Origin: CAYSSM01 sp964433905
GTDB taxonomy: Bacteria > Patescibacteriota > UBA1384 > UBA12157 > JAENIV01
DNA length: 15,203 nucleotides
Direction of reading: 5' to 3'
Assembly (NCBI GenBank): GCA_964433905.1
Contig: CAYSSM010000014.1
Span: 1 to 15,203, forward strand
A model generated the notes under the pieces. The model was not told where the DNA came from, did no database searches, and saw nothing but the letters and a program-made list of their open reading frames with translations. Made by a program: the position numbers and the translations under genes. Below, piece by piece: positions 1 to 6,859 of this stretch. Positions within the stretch are counted from its first letter, which is position 1, and the number at the start of each line of letters is the position of its first letter.

Positions 1-371
1 GTTCCGGAAAGAATTTTAAGCAAAGTTGATTTGCCGGCGCCGTTGCGGCCGATTATCCCCATAACCTCGCCTTTTTTAATCTTAAAAGAAATATTTTTAA
101 GCGCCCAAAATTCCTCGTGGCGCTTTTTTCTAAATAAAACTTCTTTCAAGAGATCTTTGGGCTCTTTGTAAATTTTATAAACTTTGGATAAATTTTTAAC
201 TTCAATGGCAATATTGTTTTTGAGACCGTTGAAAATCGATTTTCTGGAGTCATTCTGAGGCACAAGCCGAAGAATCTTTGAACTTGTTTCAGGCTGACTG
301 GCATTCATCAGAGATTCTTCACTGCGTTCAGAATGACTTTTACGAATGTTTTTTAATGGTCTCTTGTTCAT
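1..371 (-). CDS. ABC polysaccharide exporter ATP-binding subunit (Wzt-like), N-terminal part
   Basis: This is the start of the ATPase that powers export of a finished or lipid-linked glycan with the permease encoded just upstream on the same strand. Reading from the ATG at 371-369, 123 codons stay open to the window edge. Residues 105-116 form a Walker A motif (GIIGRNGAGKST), preceded by a typical domain opening (VKNLSKVYKIY, then a WALKNISFKI-like strand and KKGEVMGIIG). Walker B, the signature motif and any C-terminal glycan-binding domain lie outside the window. The first 11 residues are followed by about 31 residues (12-42) encoded by a palindromic repeat (248-338), which is not normal family sequence. 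No ATG, GTG or TTG lies in frame between the repeat and the conserved domain, so translation must begin at 371 or at an ATG inside the repeat. No strong ribosome site is visible; the 9-base gap to the permease suggests coupling. Confidence 0.9.
   Translation of the reverse strand, partial: MNKRPLKNIRKSHSERSEESLMNASQPETSSKILRLVPQNDSRKSIFNGLKNNIAIEVKNLSKVYKIYKEPKDLLKEVLFRKKRHEEFWALKNISFKIKKGEVMGIIGRNGAGKSTLLKILSG
248..338. repeat. Palindromic repeat inside the ABC ATPase coding sequence
   Basis: The outer arms AGTCATTCTGA (248-258) and TCAGAATGACT (328-338) are perfectly complementary. The inner arms GAAGAATCT (269-277) and AGATTCTTC (312-320) are also perfectly complementary. The element is 91 bp and stays open in the reading frame of the ATPase, where it encodes a HSERSEES-type peptide. 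From memory, this kind of GTCATTCTGA...GAAGAATCT palindrome is dispersed in many environmental bacterial genomes; that recognition is not a database result. Confidence 0.8.
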
Positions 372-380
372 AATTTTACT

Positions 381-1178
381 TTATAAAACATTAGCGAAAA
401 AAGGTTTAATTTTTTGAAAAAATTGGAAACCAACAAAGAATAAAATCAACGATAATATACCGAAAATTACAAAACTCCACGGATGATTGATTGAGCCGTA
501 AAAAATGACATCACGATACATATTAATCAAGTGAGTCATTGGATTAAGGAGAATCGGTAAAGAAAAGGCCGTGGGAATGGAATTTTCCAAATACAATACC
601 GGAGTAATAAACATCCCAATTAATAATAAAATAGAAATCAGTTCCTTTAGATCGCGAAAATATACTGCTAAAGCGGCTAAAATCCAGCCGATCCCAATCA
701 GGAAGATAAAATGAATGAAAATTACTATCGGTAAAAGGAGAAAGATCAGAGTAAAATTAGAAGGTGTAACTAATGCAATTGTAATAAGATAAATCGCCAG
801 CCCGATGATCAAAGTTAAGAAACTGACGACGATGCCAATAATTGGTAATATATCAACCGGGAAAATAACCTGTTTGACCAGATTGGCGTTACTAATAATC
901 GAGTTGGTGGTTTTGACTAAGCCTTCCTGCATGACAATCCACGGGATTAAGCCGATTACCGCATAAAAGGCGTATTGCAGAGGAGTGCTTTCGGCATTAA
1001 TCTTAACCTGAAAAATAAAAGTAAAAATGAGAGTATAAATCCCGACTAAAAAAAGCGGATAAAACAAGGCCCAAAATAAACCCAAGTTCGAACCGGCGTA
1101 GCGGTCCGTCAATTCTTTATAAGCCATCCTAAAAATAAGCTGGCGATTTTTCCAGAAGACATCTAAAATTTTTGTCAC
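381..1178 (-). CDS. ABC-2 type polysaccharide exporter permease (Wzm-like)
   Basis: The inner-membrane permease of an ABC-2 polysaccharide exporter, expected to work as a dimer with the adjacent ATPase to move an undecaprenyl-linked glycan across the cytoplasmic membrane. At 265 residues it has the usual family length. An N-terminal amphipathic stretch (FWKNRQLIFRMAYKELTDRY, about 9-28) precedes six hydrophobic segments at about 33-57, 69-85, 107-136, 143-172, 178-197 and 233-253, the ABC2_membrane pattern. The loop AVYFRDLKELISILL (about 170-184) and the NPMTHLINMYRDVIFYG stretch before the last helix are typical of the O-antigen and teichoic acid exporter branch. The start is GTG at 1178-1176, supported by an AGGAG site at 1190-1186 with 7-nt spacing. 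The ATPase starts 9 bases after this gene's stop codon, so the pair is one operon transcribed away from the glycan synthesis genes. Confidence 0.94.
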   Translation of the reverse strand: MTKILDVFWKNRQLIFRMAYKELTDRYAGSNLGLFWALFYPLFLVGIYTLIFTFIFQVKINAESTPLQYAFYAVIGLIPWIVMQEGLVKTTNSIISNANLVKQVIFPVDILPIIGIVVSFLTLIIGLAIYLITIALVTPSNFTLIFLLLPIVIFIHFIFLIGIGWILAALAVYFRDLKELISILLLIGMFITPVLYLENSIPTAFSLPILLNPMTHLINMYRDVIFYGSINHPWSFVIFGILSLILFFVGFQFFQKIKPFFANVL

Positions 1179-1185
1179 TAAACTT

Positions 1186-1190
1186 CTCCT
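1186..1190 (-). promoter_or_regulatory. Shine-Dalgarno site fixing the GTG start of the ABC permease
   Basis: On the minus strand AGGAG lies 7 nt before GTG 1178-1176. It is one of the two good ribosome sites in the window and supports the unusual GTG start. Confidence 0.75.
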
Positions 1191-1195
1191 AACTA

Positions 1196-1257
1196 ATTAT
1201 AATAACATATAATCTAAATAACTTATATTTGTCAATTCTCTAATTTTCTGTTTTAAT
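1196..1257. promoter_or_regulatory. Putative divergent promoters with overlapping -35 boxes
   Basis: The gap between the two divergent operons contains sigma70-like elements facing both ways. Plus strand: TTGTCA (1229-1234), 17-nt spacer, TTTAAT (1252-1257), each one mismatch from consensus, about 45 nt before the first asnB start. Minus strand: a perfect TTGACA (1235-1230) with an 18-nt spacer to a weak TATATG (1211-1206); a better TATAAT at 1201-1196 is too far away at 28 nt. The two -35 boxes share bases 1230-1234. This rests on motif matching only, in an AT-rich background. Confidence 0.45.
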
Positions 1258-1290
1258 AAAGAGTAAAAAATATTTTGATAAAATTAACTT

Positions 1291-1296
1291 AAGGAA
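1291..1296 (+). promoter_or_regulatory. Shine-Dalgarno site of the first asnB gene
   Basis: AAGGAA lies 7 nt before ATG 1304, the only start that gives the obligatory Met-Cys N terminus of a class II glutamine amidotransferase. Confidence 0.7.
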
Positions 1297-1303
1297 ATAA
1301 AAT

Positions 1304-3103
1304 ATGTGCGGAATTGTGGGAGTTTTTCAAAAAAGACCCCTATCAAAAAATACGCTCCTTTCAATGACCGAAGCGATGAGGCATCGCGGGCCTGACGATC
1401 AAGGTATTTATATTGATGGCAATGTCGGGCTGGGACACAGGCGGCTCTCGATTATCGATTTAACTTCTACCGGCCATCAGCCAATGTTTAATGAGGATAA
1501 AACAGTTGCTGTGGTTTTCAATGGTGAAATTTATAATTATCAAAAAATCAAAAAAGAGCTGATTAAAAAAAAGCATCGCTTTTTCTCCCATTCTGATACC
1601 GAGGTAATAATTCATGCTTATGAAGAGTGGGGTGAAAAGTGCGTCGAGCGTTTTAACGGCATGTGGGCTTTTGTCATTTACGATCTTAAAAATAAGTCTT
1701 TTTTTATTTCCCGAGACCGTTTAGGCATTAAACCACTCTATTATTATTACGATGAGGATAAATTCATCTGCGCTTCGGAAATTAAAGCCATTTTAAAATA
1801 CCCGGGGATAAAACCATATCTGAACCATAATGCTTTAAATGAATATTTTACTTTTCAAAATGTTTTGTCAAACGAAACCTTATTTCAAAACATTTTTCTT
1901 TTAGAGGTAGGCCATAATTTGCGTTACTGCGAGAAAAAACTGGAAAATTATCAGTATTGGGATGCCAGCTTCAAAAAACTGGAGCTGTCAGTGGCCGAGT
2001 GGAAGAATCGGCTTTTTGAAACGCTGCAAAAATCAGTTTGGCGGCATTTAATTTCTGATGTCCCGGTGGGGACTTTGCTTTCCGGCGGTATGGATTCTTC
2101 GACAATTGCCTATTTTGCGGCCCAAAAACATTCGAAATTCTTTACTTTTTCCGGCGGTTTTGATTTAGATAAAACCGTTGCCAGGGAATCAGGCTTAGAC
2201 GAGAGAAAAGAGGCGGAAATTGTTGCTCGGAGTGTTTCTTCTGAACATTATGAGAATGTTTTACATCCTGTCAGCGTCGAGTTGGTTATGCCGAAACTTA
2301 TCTGGCATCTTGAGGATTTGCGTTTAGCGATGAGCTATCCGCAGTATTATATCGCTAAACTGGCGAGCAAATTCGTCAAAGTCGCTCTTTCGGGCACCGG
2401 CGGCGACGAAATTTTCGGTGGTTACCCTTGGCGGTATCAACTTATCGCTAAGGAAAAAAATCAAGAAGAATTTGATCAGAAACAATATAATTACTGGTCT
2501 AGGTTGGTTAAAGATTCTCAAAAAACGGAGTTTTTTTCCAAAAAAGAACTATCTAAAATTGATTTAAAAAGACCTTTTGATATGTATCGTCAAGTTATTA
2601 GCCCGGCTGACGGGCAAAACCCGGTGGACAAAGCTATTTATTTTGAGCAAAAAACCTTTCTGCATGGATTTTTTATCGTTGAGGATAAAATGTTTATGGC
2701 TCATTCGATTGAAGGCAGGGTCCCGATGACGGATTTCGAGCTTTTAAAGTTAGTCAATGCCATGCCGGCAAAATTAAAATATAAAGGAGATCTTGGTAAG
2801 GTCTTGTTTCGTAAGACGATGAATAGGTACTTGCCGAAGGAGATTACCACCAAAAAGAAGACTGGTTTTACCCCGCCTGACGAAACATGGTACAGATATC
2901 AGCTAAATGATTATATGAGAAAGATTATCTTAGATAAACGGGCGTTAGCGCGCGGGTATTTTGATGAAGATTACTTAAAAAATATCTTTTTTGAACATGA
3001 AAAGGGCAAAAAAGACCATCGTTTAATTTTATGGTCGCTGCTTTCTTTTGAGTGGTGGAACAGAGTATTTTTGGAGGGCGAAGCTGAAGGAACGAATTTA
3101 TGA
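1304..3103 (+). CDS. asnB: AsnB-type glutamine-dependent amidotransferase, copy 1
   Basis: A two-domain asparagine synthetase (glutamine-hydrolysing) family protein of 599 residues. The N-terminal class II glutaminase domain (about 2-205) has nucleophile Cys2 exposed by Met removal, RHRGPDD (26-32), GHRRLSIIDL (44-53), FNGEIYNY (72-79) and SDTE (97-100). The C-terminal synthetase domain (about 230-590) has the PP-loop SGGMDSS (260-266) and SGTGGDEIFGGY (363-374), which in this family bind ATP to activate a carboxylate and accept ammonia. The glutaminase half is canonical. In the synthetase half, EGRVPMTD replaces the usual E(S/V)RVPFLD, so the acceptor may not be aspartate. In surface-glycan loci such homologues are known or proposed to amidate uronic acids (for example WbpS of Pseudomonas O6), and others amidate peptidoglycan. 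The acceptor here is inferred. The stop TGA is followed at once by TAA and overlaps the next start (ATGA). This is the first gene of the plus-strand operon. Confidence 0.93.
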   Translation: MCGIVGVFQKRPLSKNTLLSMTEAMRHRGPDDQGIYIDGNVGLGHRRLSIIDLTSTGHQPMFNEDKTVAVVFNGEIYNYQKIKKELIKKKHRFFSHSDTEVIIHAYEEWGEKCVERFNGMWAFVIYDLKNKSFFISRDRLGIKPLYYYYDEDKFICASEIKAILKYPGIKPYLNHNALNEYFTFQNVLSNETLFQNIFLLEVGHNLRYCEKKLENYQYWDASFKKLELSVAEWKNRLFETLQKSVWRHLISDVPVGTLLSGGMDSSTIAYFAAQKHSKFFTFSGGFDLDKTVARESGLDERKEAEIVARSVSSEHYENVLHPVSVELVMPKLIWHLEDLRLAMSYPQYYIAKLASKFVKVALSGTGGDEIFGGYPWRYQLIAKEKNQEEFDQKQYNYWSRLVKDSQKTEFFSKKELSKIDLKRPFDMYRQVISPADGQNPVDKAIYFEQKTFLHGFFIVEDKMFMAHSIEGRVPMTDFELLKLVNAMPAKLKYKGDLGKVLFRKTMNRYLPKEITTKKKTGFTPPDETWYRYQLNDYMRKIILDKRALARGYFDEDYLKNIFFEHEKGKKDHRLILWSLLSFEWWNRVFLEGEAEGTNL

Positions 3104-4149
3104 TAAAAAAGCCAAAAATTCTTCACTGCCCTTTTAACAATGGCAATTTTTCATGGGTCTTATCGCGGGCTGAAAGAAAACTGGGTTTTCAGAGTGATCT
3201 AGCGGTTTTTTATCCTCATCAATTTTATCCCAGAAATTATGATTTTAAGTTTAATATCGGATATTTAAGCTTTCCCAACGAGTGGCGGCGCCTAAAATTT
3301 TTGCTTTGGGCGGTTAAAAATTATGATGTTTTCCATTTTTCCTACGGATCATCAATTTTAGACCATCCGTTTTGGTTTACCAATCATCTTGATTTTGTTT
3401 TGTTAAAGAGGTACCGCAAAAAAATTATCGTTACTTATCAGGGTGATGACGCGCGCCAAAAAGATTATTTTATTGAGAATTTTGATGAAGACATTTATGA
3501 CAGCCCGTTAAGATTGCAAGATCGTTATTACGATTTACAAAAAAGGTTGAGAATCAAAAAAGTTGACAAATTCGCTCAAACGATTTTTGCTTTAAACCCC
3601 GATCTTCTCAATGTTCTGCCCAAGAGAACCAGACTTTTGCCTTATGCCAGCATCGATATTAGTTTAGTCAAACCAATTTATCGGCAAAACAAAACTTTAA
3701 ATATTATTCATGCTCCTTCGGACCGTTTTCGCAAAGGCACAGCCGAAATCATTAGAATAGTCAAAGAATTAAGCCAAGATTTTCCTCTCAAATTAAGTTT
3801 GGTTGAAAACATGTCTTTACAGAAAGCCTGGCCGATTTACCAAAAAGCCGATATTGCCATTGATCAGATAAAAGTGGGCTGGTATGGCAGTTTTGCGGTG
3901 GAAATGATGGCTTTGGGCAAGCCGGTGATCGCCTTCTTAAGGAAAAGCGATATGGAAAAATATGTACCCTATCATCGGGCCATTCCGATCGTTAACGCCG
4001 GCTTAGATGAGCTTAAAGTTGCTTTGACTTTGCTTTTAACCAACCAGAAATTAAGAGAAAAAATCGGCCGAAAGTCAAGGAAATATGTTGAAAAGTATCA
4101 TAATCCAGTTAAAATTGCTAAAATAACCACCAAAGAATATCTTAGGTAA
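3100..4149 (+). CDS. Glycosyltransferase, GT-B fold, GWYG-signature subfamily
   Basis: A predicted cytoplasmic or membrane-associated sugar transferase of 349 residues. The N-terminal half has alternating strands and helices, with IIVTYQGDDAR at about 109-119. The C-terminal Rossmann half begins near NIIHAPSDRFRKGT (201-214) and carries ADIAIDQIKVGWYG (250-263) and AVEMMALGKPVIAF (266-279). Glu268 matches the second Glu of the GT4 EX7E motif, but the first is Gly260. The same layout recurs in the C-terminal part of the 6860-8662 fusion and in the gene at 11337-12413, so these are paralogues. There is no signal peptide or membrane segment. The start overlaps the upstream asnB stop by 4 nt (ATGA), indicating translational coupling, and the next asnB starts 7 nt after its end. 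Donor and acceptor sugars cannot be read from sequence. Confidence 0.88.
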   Translation: MIKKPKILHCPFNNGNFSWVLSRAERKLGFQSDLAVFYPHQFYPRNYDFKFNIGYLSFPNEWRRLKFLLWAVKNYDVFHFSYGSSILDHPFWFTNHLDFVLLKRYRKKIIVTYQGDDARQKDYFIENFDEDIYDSPLRLQDRYYDLQKRLRIKKVDKFAQTIFALNPDLLNVLPKRTRLLPYASIDISLVKPIYRQNKTLNIIHAPSDRFRKGTAEIIRIVKELSQDFPLKLSLVENMSLQKAWPIYQKADIAIDQIKVGWYGSFAVEMMALGKPVIAFLRKSDMEKYVPYHRAIPIVNAGLDELKVALTLLLTNQKLREKIGRKSRKYVEKYHNPVKIAKITTKEYLR

Positions 4150-4156
4150 ATAATCT

Positions 4157-6037
4157 ATGTGCGGAATAACGGGAATCATACAAATTGATAAAAGACCGGT
4201 TGATCACCAAATCTTAGAGAAGATGACGAAAACGCTTGCTCATCGCGGGCCCGACGACGAGGGTATGTTTATTGATGAAAATATCGGTTTGGGTCACAGG
4301 CGACTTTCAATTATTGATTTAACTAAAGCTGGCCATCAGCCAATGTTCTACGATAACAAAAATTTAACTATTGTTTACAATGGTGAAATCTACAATTATT
4401 TAGAGCTAAAAGAAGAACTTATTGGTAAAGGGTACAAATTTACTACGAAAACCGACACAGAGGTAATTTTAGCCGCTTACAAAGAGTGGGGGGTCGAATG
4501 TTTAACAAAATTTAACGGCATGTGGGCTTTTATTATTTATGATCGAAGAAATAAGCTTCTTTTCGTTGCCCGCGATCGTTTAGGGGTAAAACCAATCTAT
4601 TATTACCGGGATAAAAATAAAATTTTCATCGCTTCGGAAATTAAAGCGATTCTTAGCTACCCGGGCATTATTGTTAAGGAAAACAAAAAAATCATCTGGG
4701 ATTATCTGGTAACTGGCTGGCTTGATCACACACAAGAGACTTTTTTTGAAGGTATTAAGGAACTGCGCGGCGGAAATTATATGATAATAAAATCCGGCAG
4801 GCTTAAAATTCATCAATATTGGGACTTGGGTTTTAAAAAAACCGGTTTGGGAAAGCAAAGGAACATTGAAGAATTTCAGCAATTATTCTTCGATTCTGTC
4901 CGGCTAAGATTACATTCGGATGTGCCATTAGGCACTTGTCTTTCGGGCGGGTTAGACTCCTCGGCTATCGTTATGGCAATCAATAAGTTTCTTAAAAAAG
5001 AAAAATTTGCTCAAATTGGTAAATGGCAAAAAACTTTTTCCGCTGTTTATGGCCGAAAATTTGTCATCGATGAGCAAAAATTTATTCGAGAAGTGATTAA
5101 AAAAACCGGAGCAAAATCGTATCTTACCTTTCCTGAAGGGAAAAAATTGGCGGAAGAGATAAAAAAACTAATTTGGCATCAGGATCAACCGTTTTCCACT
5201 ACCAGTATTTTCGCCCAATGGAATGTTTTTAAATTAGCCGGAGCAAAAAAAATCAAAGTGATGCTTGACGGCCAGGGAGCGGACGAGCTGCTTGCTGGCT
5301 ACACCGGTTATTTTGGCATCAATCTAATGAGTCTGTTAAAAAAAGGGAAAATTGGCACATTTTTGCTTGAATTGTTTTACTTTGCATACCGGCATCCGTC
5401 GTTTTTAAGTCAACTGAAGATGATAACTAAGCGCGCGTTTTCCGCCGGTTGGTTTGGAGCTTCTGCGACAAAAAAATTCCAACGAAATAATATTATTTAT
5501 AAAATTTTCCAACCAGATTTTTTGGCTTTAAAAACGCCGCCTCAAAGAAAGAGAATTTATGACGATTATTTCCAAGATGCCCTTTATCATTCGTTAAAGA
5601 TGAATTTATCATCGCTTCTAAGGTACGAAGATAGAAATTCAATGGCCTTTTCGCTTGAGTCGCGGGTGCCATTTTTAGATTACCGATTAGTAGAATTTAT
5701 TTTTTCTTTGGACAATTCATATAAAATTAGAAATGGCCAGACAAAATGGATTATGCGCCAGGCCTTAAAAGACTTATTGCCGTCAAAAATATTAAACCGG
5801 CAGGACAAAATCGGTTTTGCCACGCCTGAAGAGGATTGGCTTAGAGGAGATTTAAAACCAGAGTTAATTAAGGTTTTTTCTTCAAAATCTTTTGCCGATC
5901 GAGGGTTTGTTGATCCCAAAAAGGTTTTGCAGCTATTTAATGATTTTATAGATAAAAAAATATCCGATAGCCAAATTTTCTGGCGGCTATATTGTCTTGA
6001 GATGTGGTTTCGAGTGTTCATAGATAAGCCACGCTAA
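4157..6037 (+). CDS. asnB: AsnB-type glutamine-dependent amidotransferase, copy 2
   Basis: A second asparagine synthetase family protein, 626 residues, close to the usual length. Cys2 and the Met-Cys-Gly start fix the ATG. The glutaminase domain (about 2-210) has AHRGPDDEG (28-36), GHRRLSIIDL (46-55) and YNGEIYNY (74-81). The synthetase domain has SGGLDSS (263-269), DGQGADELLAGY (371-382) and, near the C terminus, NSMAFSLESRVPFLDYRLVEF-like sequence with the canonical RVPFLD. Compared with copy 1 the synthetase half is nearer the family consensus. It may be a genuine asparagine synthetase or an amidotransferase for a sugar acid; the glycan setting favours the second, but this is inference. 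The first ~170 residues are strikingly similar to copy 1, including shared DNA stretches. The ribosome site is weak (AGG at 4143-4145, overlapping the upstream gene's end), so it probably depends on coupling to the GT 7 nt upstream. Confidence 0.93.
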   Translation: MCGITGIIQIDKRPVDHQILEKMTKTLAHRGPDDEGMFIDENIGLGHRRLSIIDLTKAGHQPMFYDNKNLTIVYNGEIYNYLELKEELIGKGYKFTTKTDTEVILAAYKEWGVECLTKFNGMWAFIIYDRRNKLLFVARDRLGVKPIYYYRDKNKIFIASEIKAILSYPGIIVKENKKIIWDYLVTGWLDHTQETFFEGIKELRGGNYMIIKSGRLKIHQYWDLGFKKTGLGKQRNIEEFQQLFFDSVRLRLHSDVPLGTCLSGGLDSSAIVMAINKFLKKEKFAQIGKWQKTFSAVYGRKFVIDEQKFIREVIKKTGAKSYLTFPEGKKLAEEIKKLIWHQDQPFSTTSIFAQWNVFKLAGAKKIKVMLDGQGADELLAGYTGYFGINLMSLLKKGKIGTFLLELFYFAYRHPSFLSQLKMITKRAFSAGWFGASATKKFQRNNIIYKIFQPDFLALKTPPQRKRIYDDYFQDALYHSLKMNLSSLLRYEDRNSMAFSLESRVPFLDYRLVEFIFSLDNSYKIRNGQTKWIMRQALKDLLPSKILNRQDKIGFATPEEDWLRGDLKPELIKVFSSKSFADRGFVDPKKVLQLFNDFIDKKISDSQIFWRLYCLEMWFRVFIDKPR

Positions 6038-6049
6038 TAACTAATCAAA

Positions 6050-6100
6050 CTAATAACGAATAAGAATTTGTATTAGCTATTGGTTAAAATTCGTTATTGG
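6050..6100. repeat. Inverted repeat between asnB copy 2 and the deacetylase-like gene
   Basis: Arms CTAATAACGAAT (6050-6061) and ATTCGTTATTGG (6089-6100) pair at 11 of 12 positions around an AT-rich 27-nt centre. It lies in a 73-bp gap. There is no U-run after it, so it is not a classic terminator. A GAGG ribosome site at 6102-6105 follows immediately. Confidence 0.6.
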
Positions 6101-6110
6101 TGAGGCAAGT

Positions 6111-6818
6111 ATGAATTGCAATTTTACTTACAATCATTACCGGGAAATTTTAAAGGTGGCTTTGGCCGCCGGTTTTAGAATTACCAATTTCCGCGATATC
6201 GCTAAGATAAAATCGGAGAAGGTTATCATCTTGCGCCACGATGTCGATTATTCCCCCAAAAGGGCTTTAGAAATCGCCAAAATCGAAGCAAAATTGGGGA
6301 TTAAATCAACTTATTTTGTCCGGGTCCACGGCGAATATTACCATCCTTTCGACCGGATTAATTTTCCTTATTTTAAGACAATTAAAAAAATGGGTCATGA
6401 AATCGGTCTTCATACCGAAGCAAGAAATCTATCAAAACTTTACGAAACTGATATGATTAGCCTGTTTAAATTAGAAAAAAAGATGCTCGAGGAGATTTTT
6501 AAGGTAAAAGTTGAGTCAGCGGCGGAACATGCGGATTTGGGAAGAAGCGCAAATTATTGGAAAAAACATTTATTTACGCAAATTGATAAAAAAGAAGTCG
6601 GCATTAAAAGATTCCCGCAAGAATTTCAAGATTTTCATTACTTTTCCGACAGTTTGGGCAAATGGAAGCAATATTGTATTTGTCAAAATCTTTCCCAATA
6701 TGATAAGATTCAACTCTTGATTCATCCGGATTGGTGGGGGGAAGGCGCCCGTAAAGAAATTCAACAATTAATAAAAAATAATCCAAACTTATTTTCAAAA
6801 CATAAATATTTTAATTAA
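6111..6818 (+). CDS. Polysaccharide deacetylase-like (NodB/CE4-related) protein
   Basis: A 235-residue protein that appears to be a divergent member of the polysaccharide deacetylase superfamily, which removes N- or O-acyl groups from sugars using a metal held by Asp and two His. Visible elements are ILRHDVDYSPKRAL (40-53; HDVD matches the Asp-containing first motif), a second strand STYFVRVHGEYY (66-77), HEIGLHTE (96-103; His96 and His101 resemble the metal-binding HxxxH region) and IHPDWW (204-209; compare the late conserved His loop). The spacing is not that of classical chitin deacetylases. There is no signal peptide or membrane helix, so it probably acts in the cytoplasm on a nucleotide- or lipid-linked sugar. 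ATG 6111 has GAGG 5 nt upstream. The acyltransferase-GT fusion downstream hints at an acyl-group exchange, which is inference. Confidence 0.78.
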   Translation: MNCNFTYNHYREILKVALAAGFRITNFRDIAKIKSEKVIILRHDVDYSPKRALEIAKIEAKLGIKSTYFVRVHGEYYHPFDRINFPYFKTIKKMGHEIGLHTEARNLSKLYETDMISLFKLEKKMLEEIFKVKVESAAEHADLGRSANYWKKHLFTQIDKKEVGIKRFPQEFQDFHYFSDSLGKWKQYCICQNLSQYDKIQLLIHPDWWGEGARKEIQQLIKNNPNLFSKHKYFN

Positions 6819-6850
6819 TTTCGTATTTTCGTATCTTTTTGTATTTCGTA
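6819..6850 (+). repeat. Short tandem TTTCGTAT repeat
   Basis: Two perfect adjacent copies of TTTCGTAT (6819-6826, 6827-6834) are followed after 9 nt by TTTCGTA (6844-6850). The array begins directly after the deacetylase-like stop and fills most of the 41-bp gap before ATG 6860. Confidence 0.6.
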
Positions 6851-6859
6851 GAAAATATC

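Noticed and set aside
2324..2521. 65-codon minus-strand open frame inside the first asnB gene
   Set aside because: It lies wholly antisense to a conserved synthetase domain, has no ribosome site, and its product is low-complexity. It is a shadow frame, as are those at 4580-4882, 5680-6021, 6570-6798, 7175-7402, 7504-7686 and 12090-12275 on the minus strand, and 6511-6720 and 14360-14548 on the plus strand.
6819..6859. TTG 6839 as the start of the acyltransferase-GT fusion
   Set aside because: It lies within the TTTCGTAT repeat region and adds seven residues not typical of the family; ATG 6860 directly precedes a plausible N terminus.
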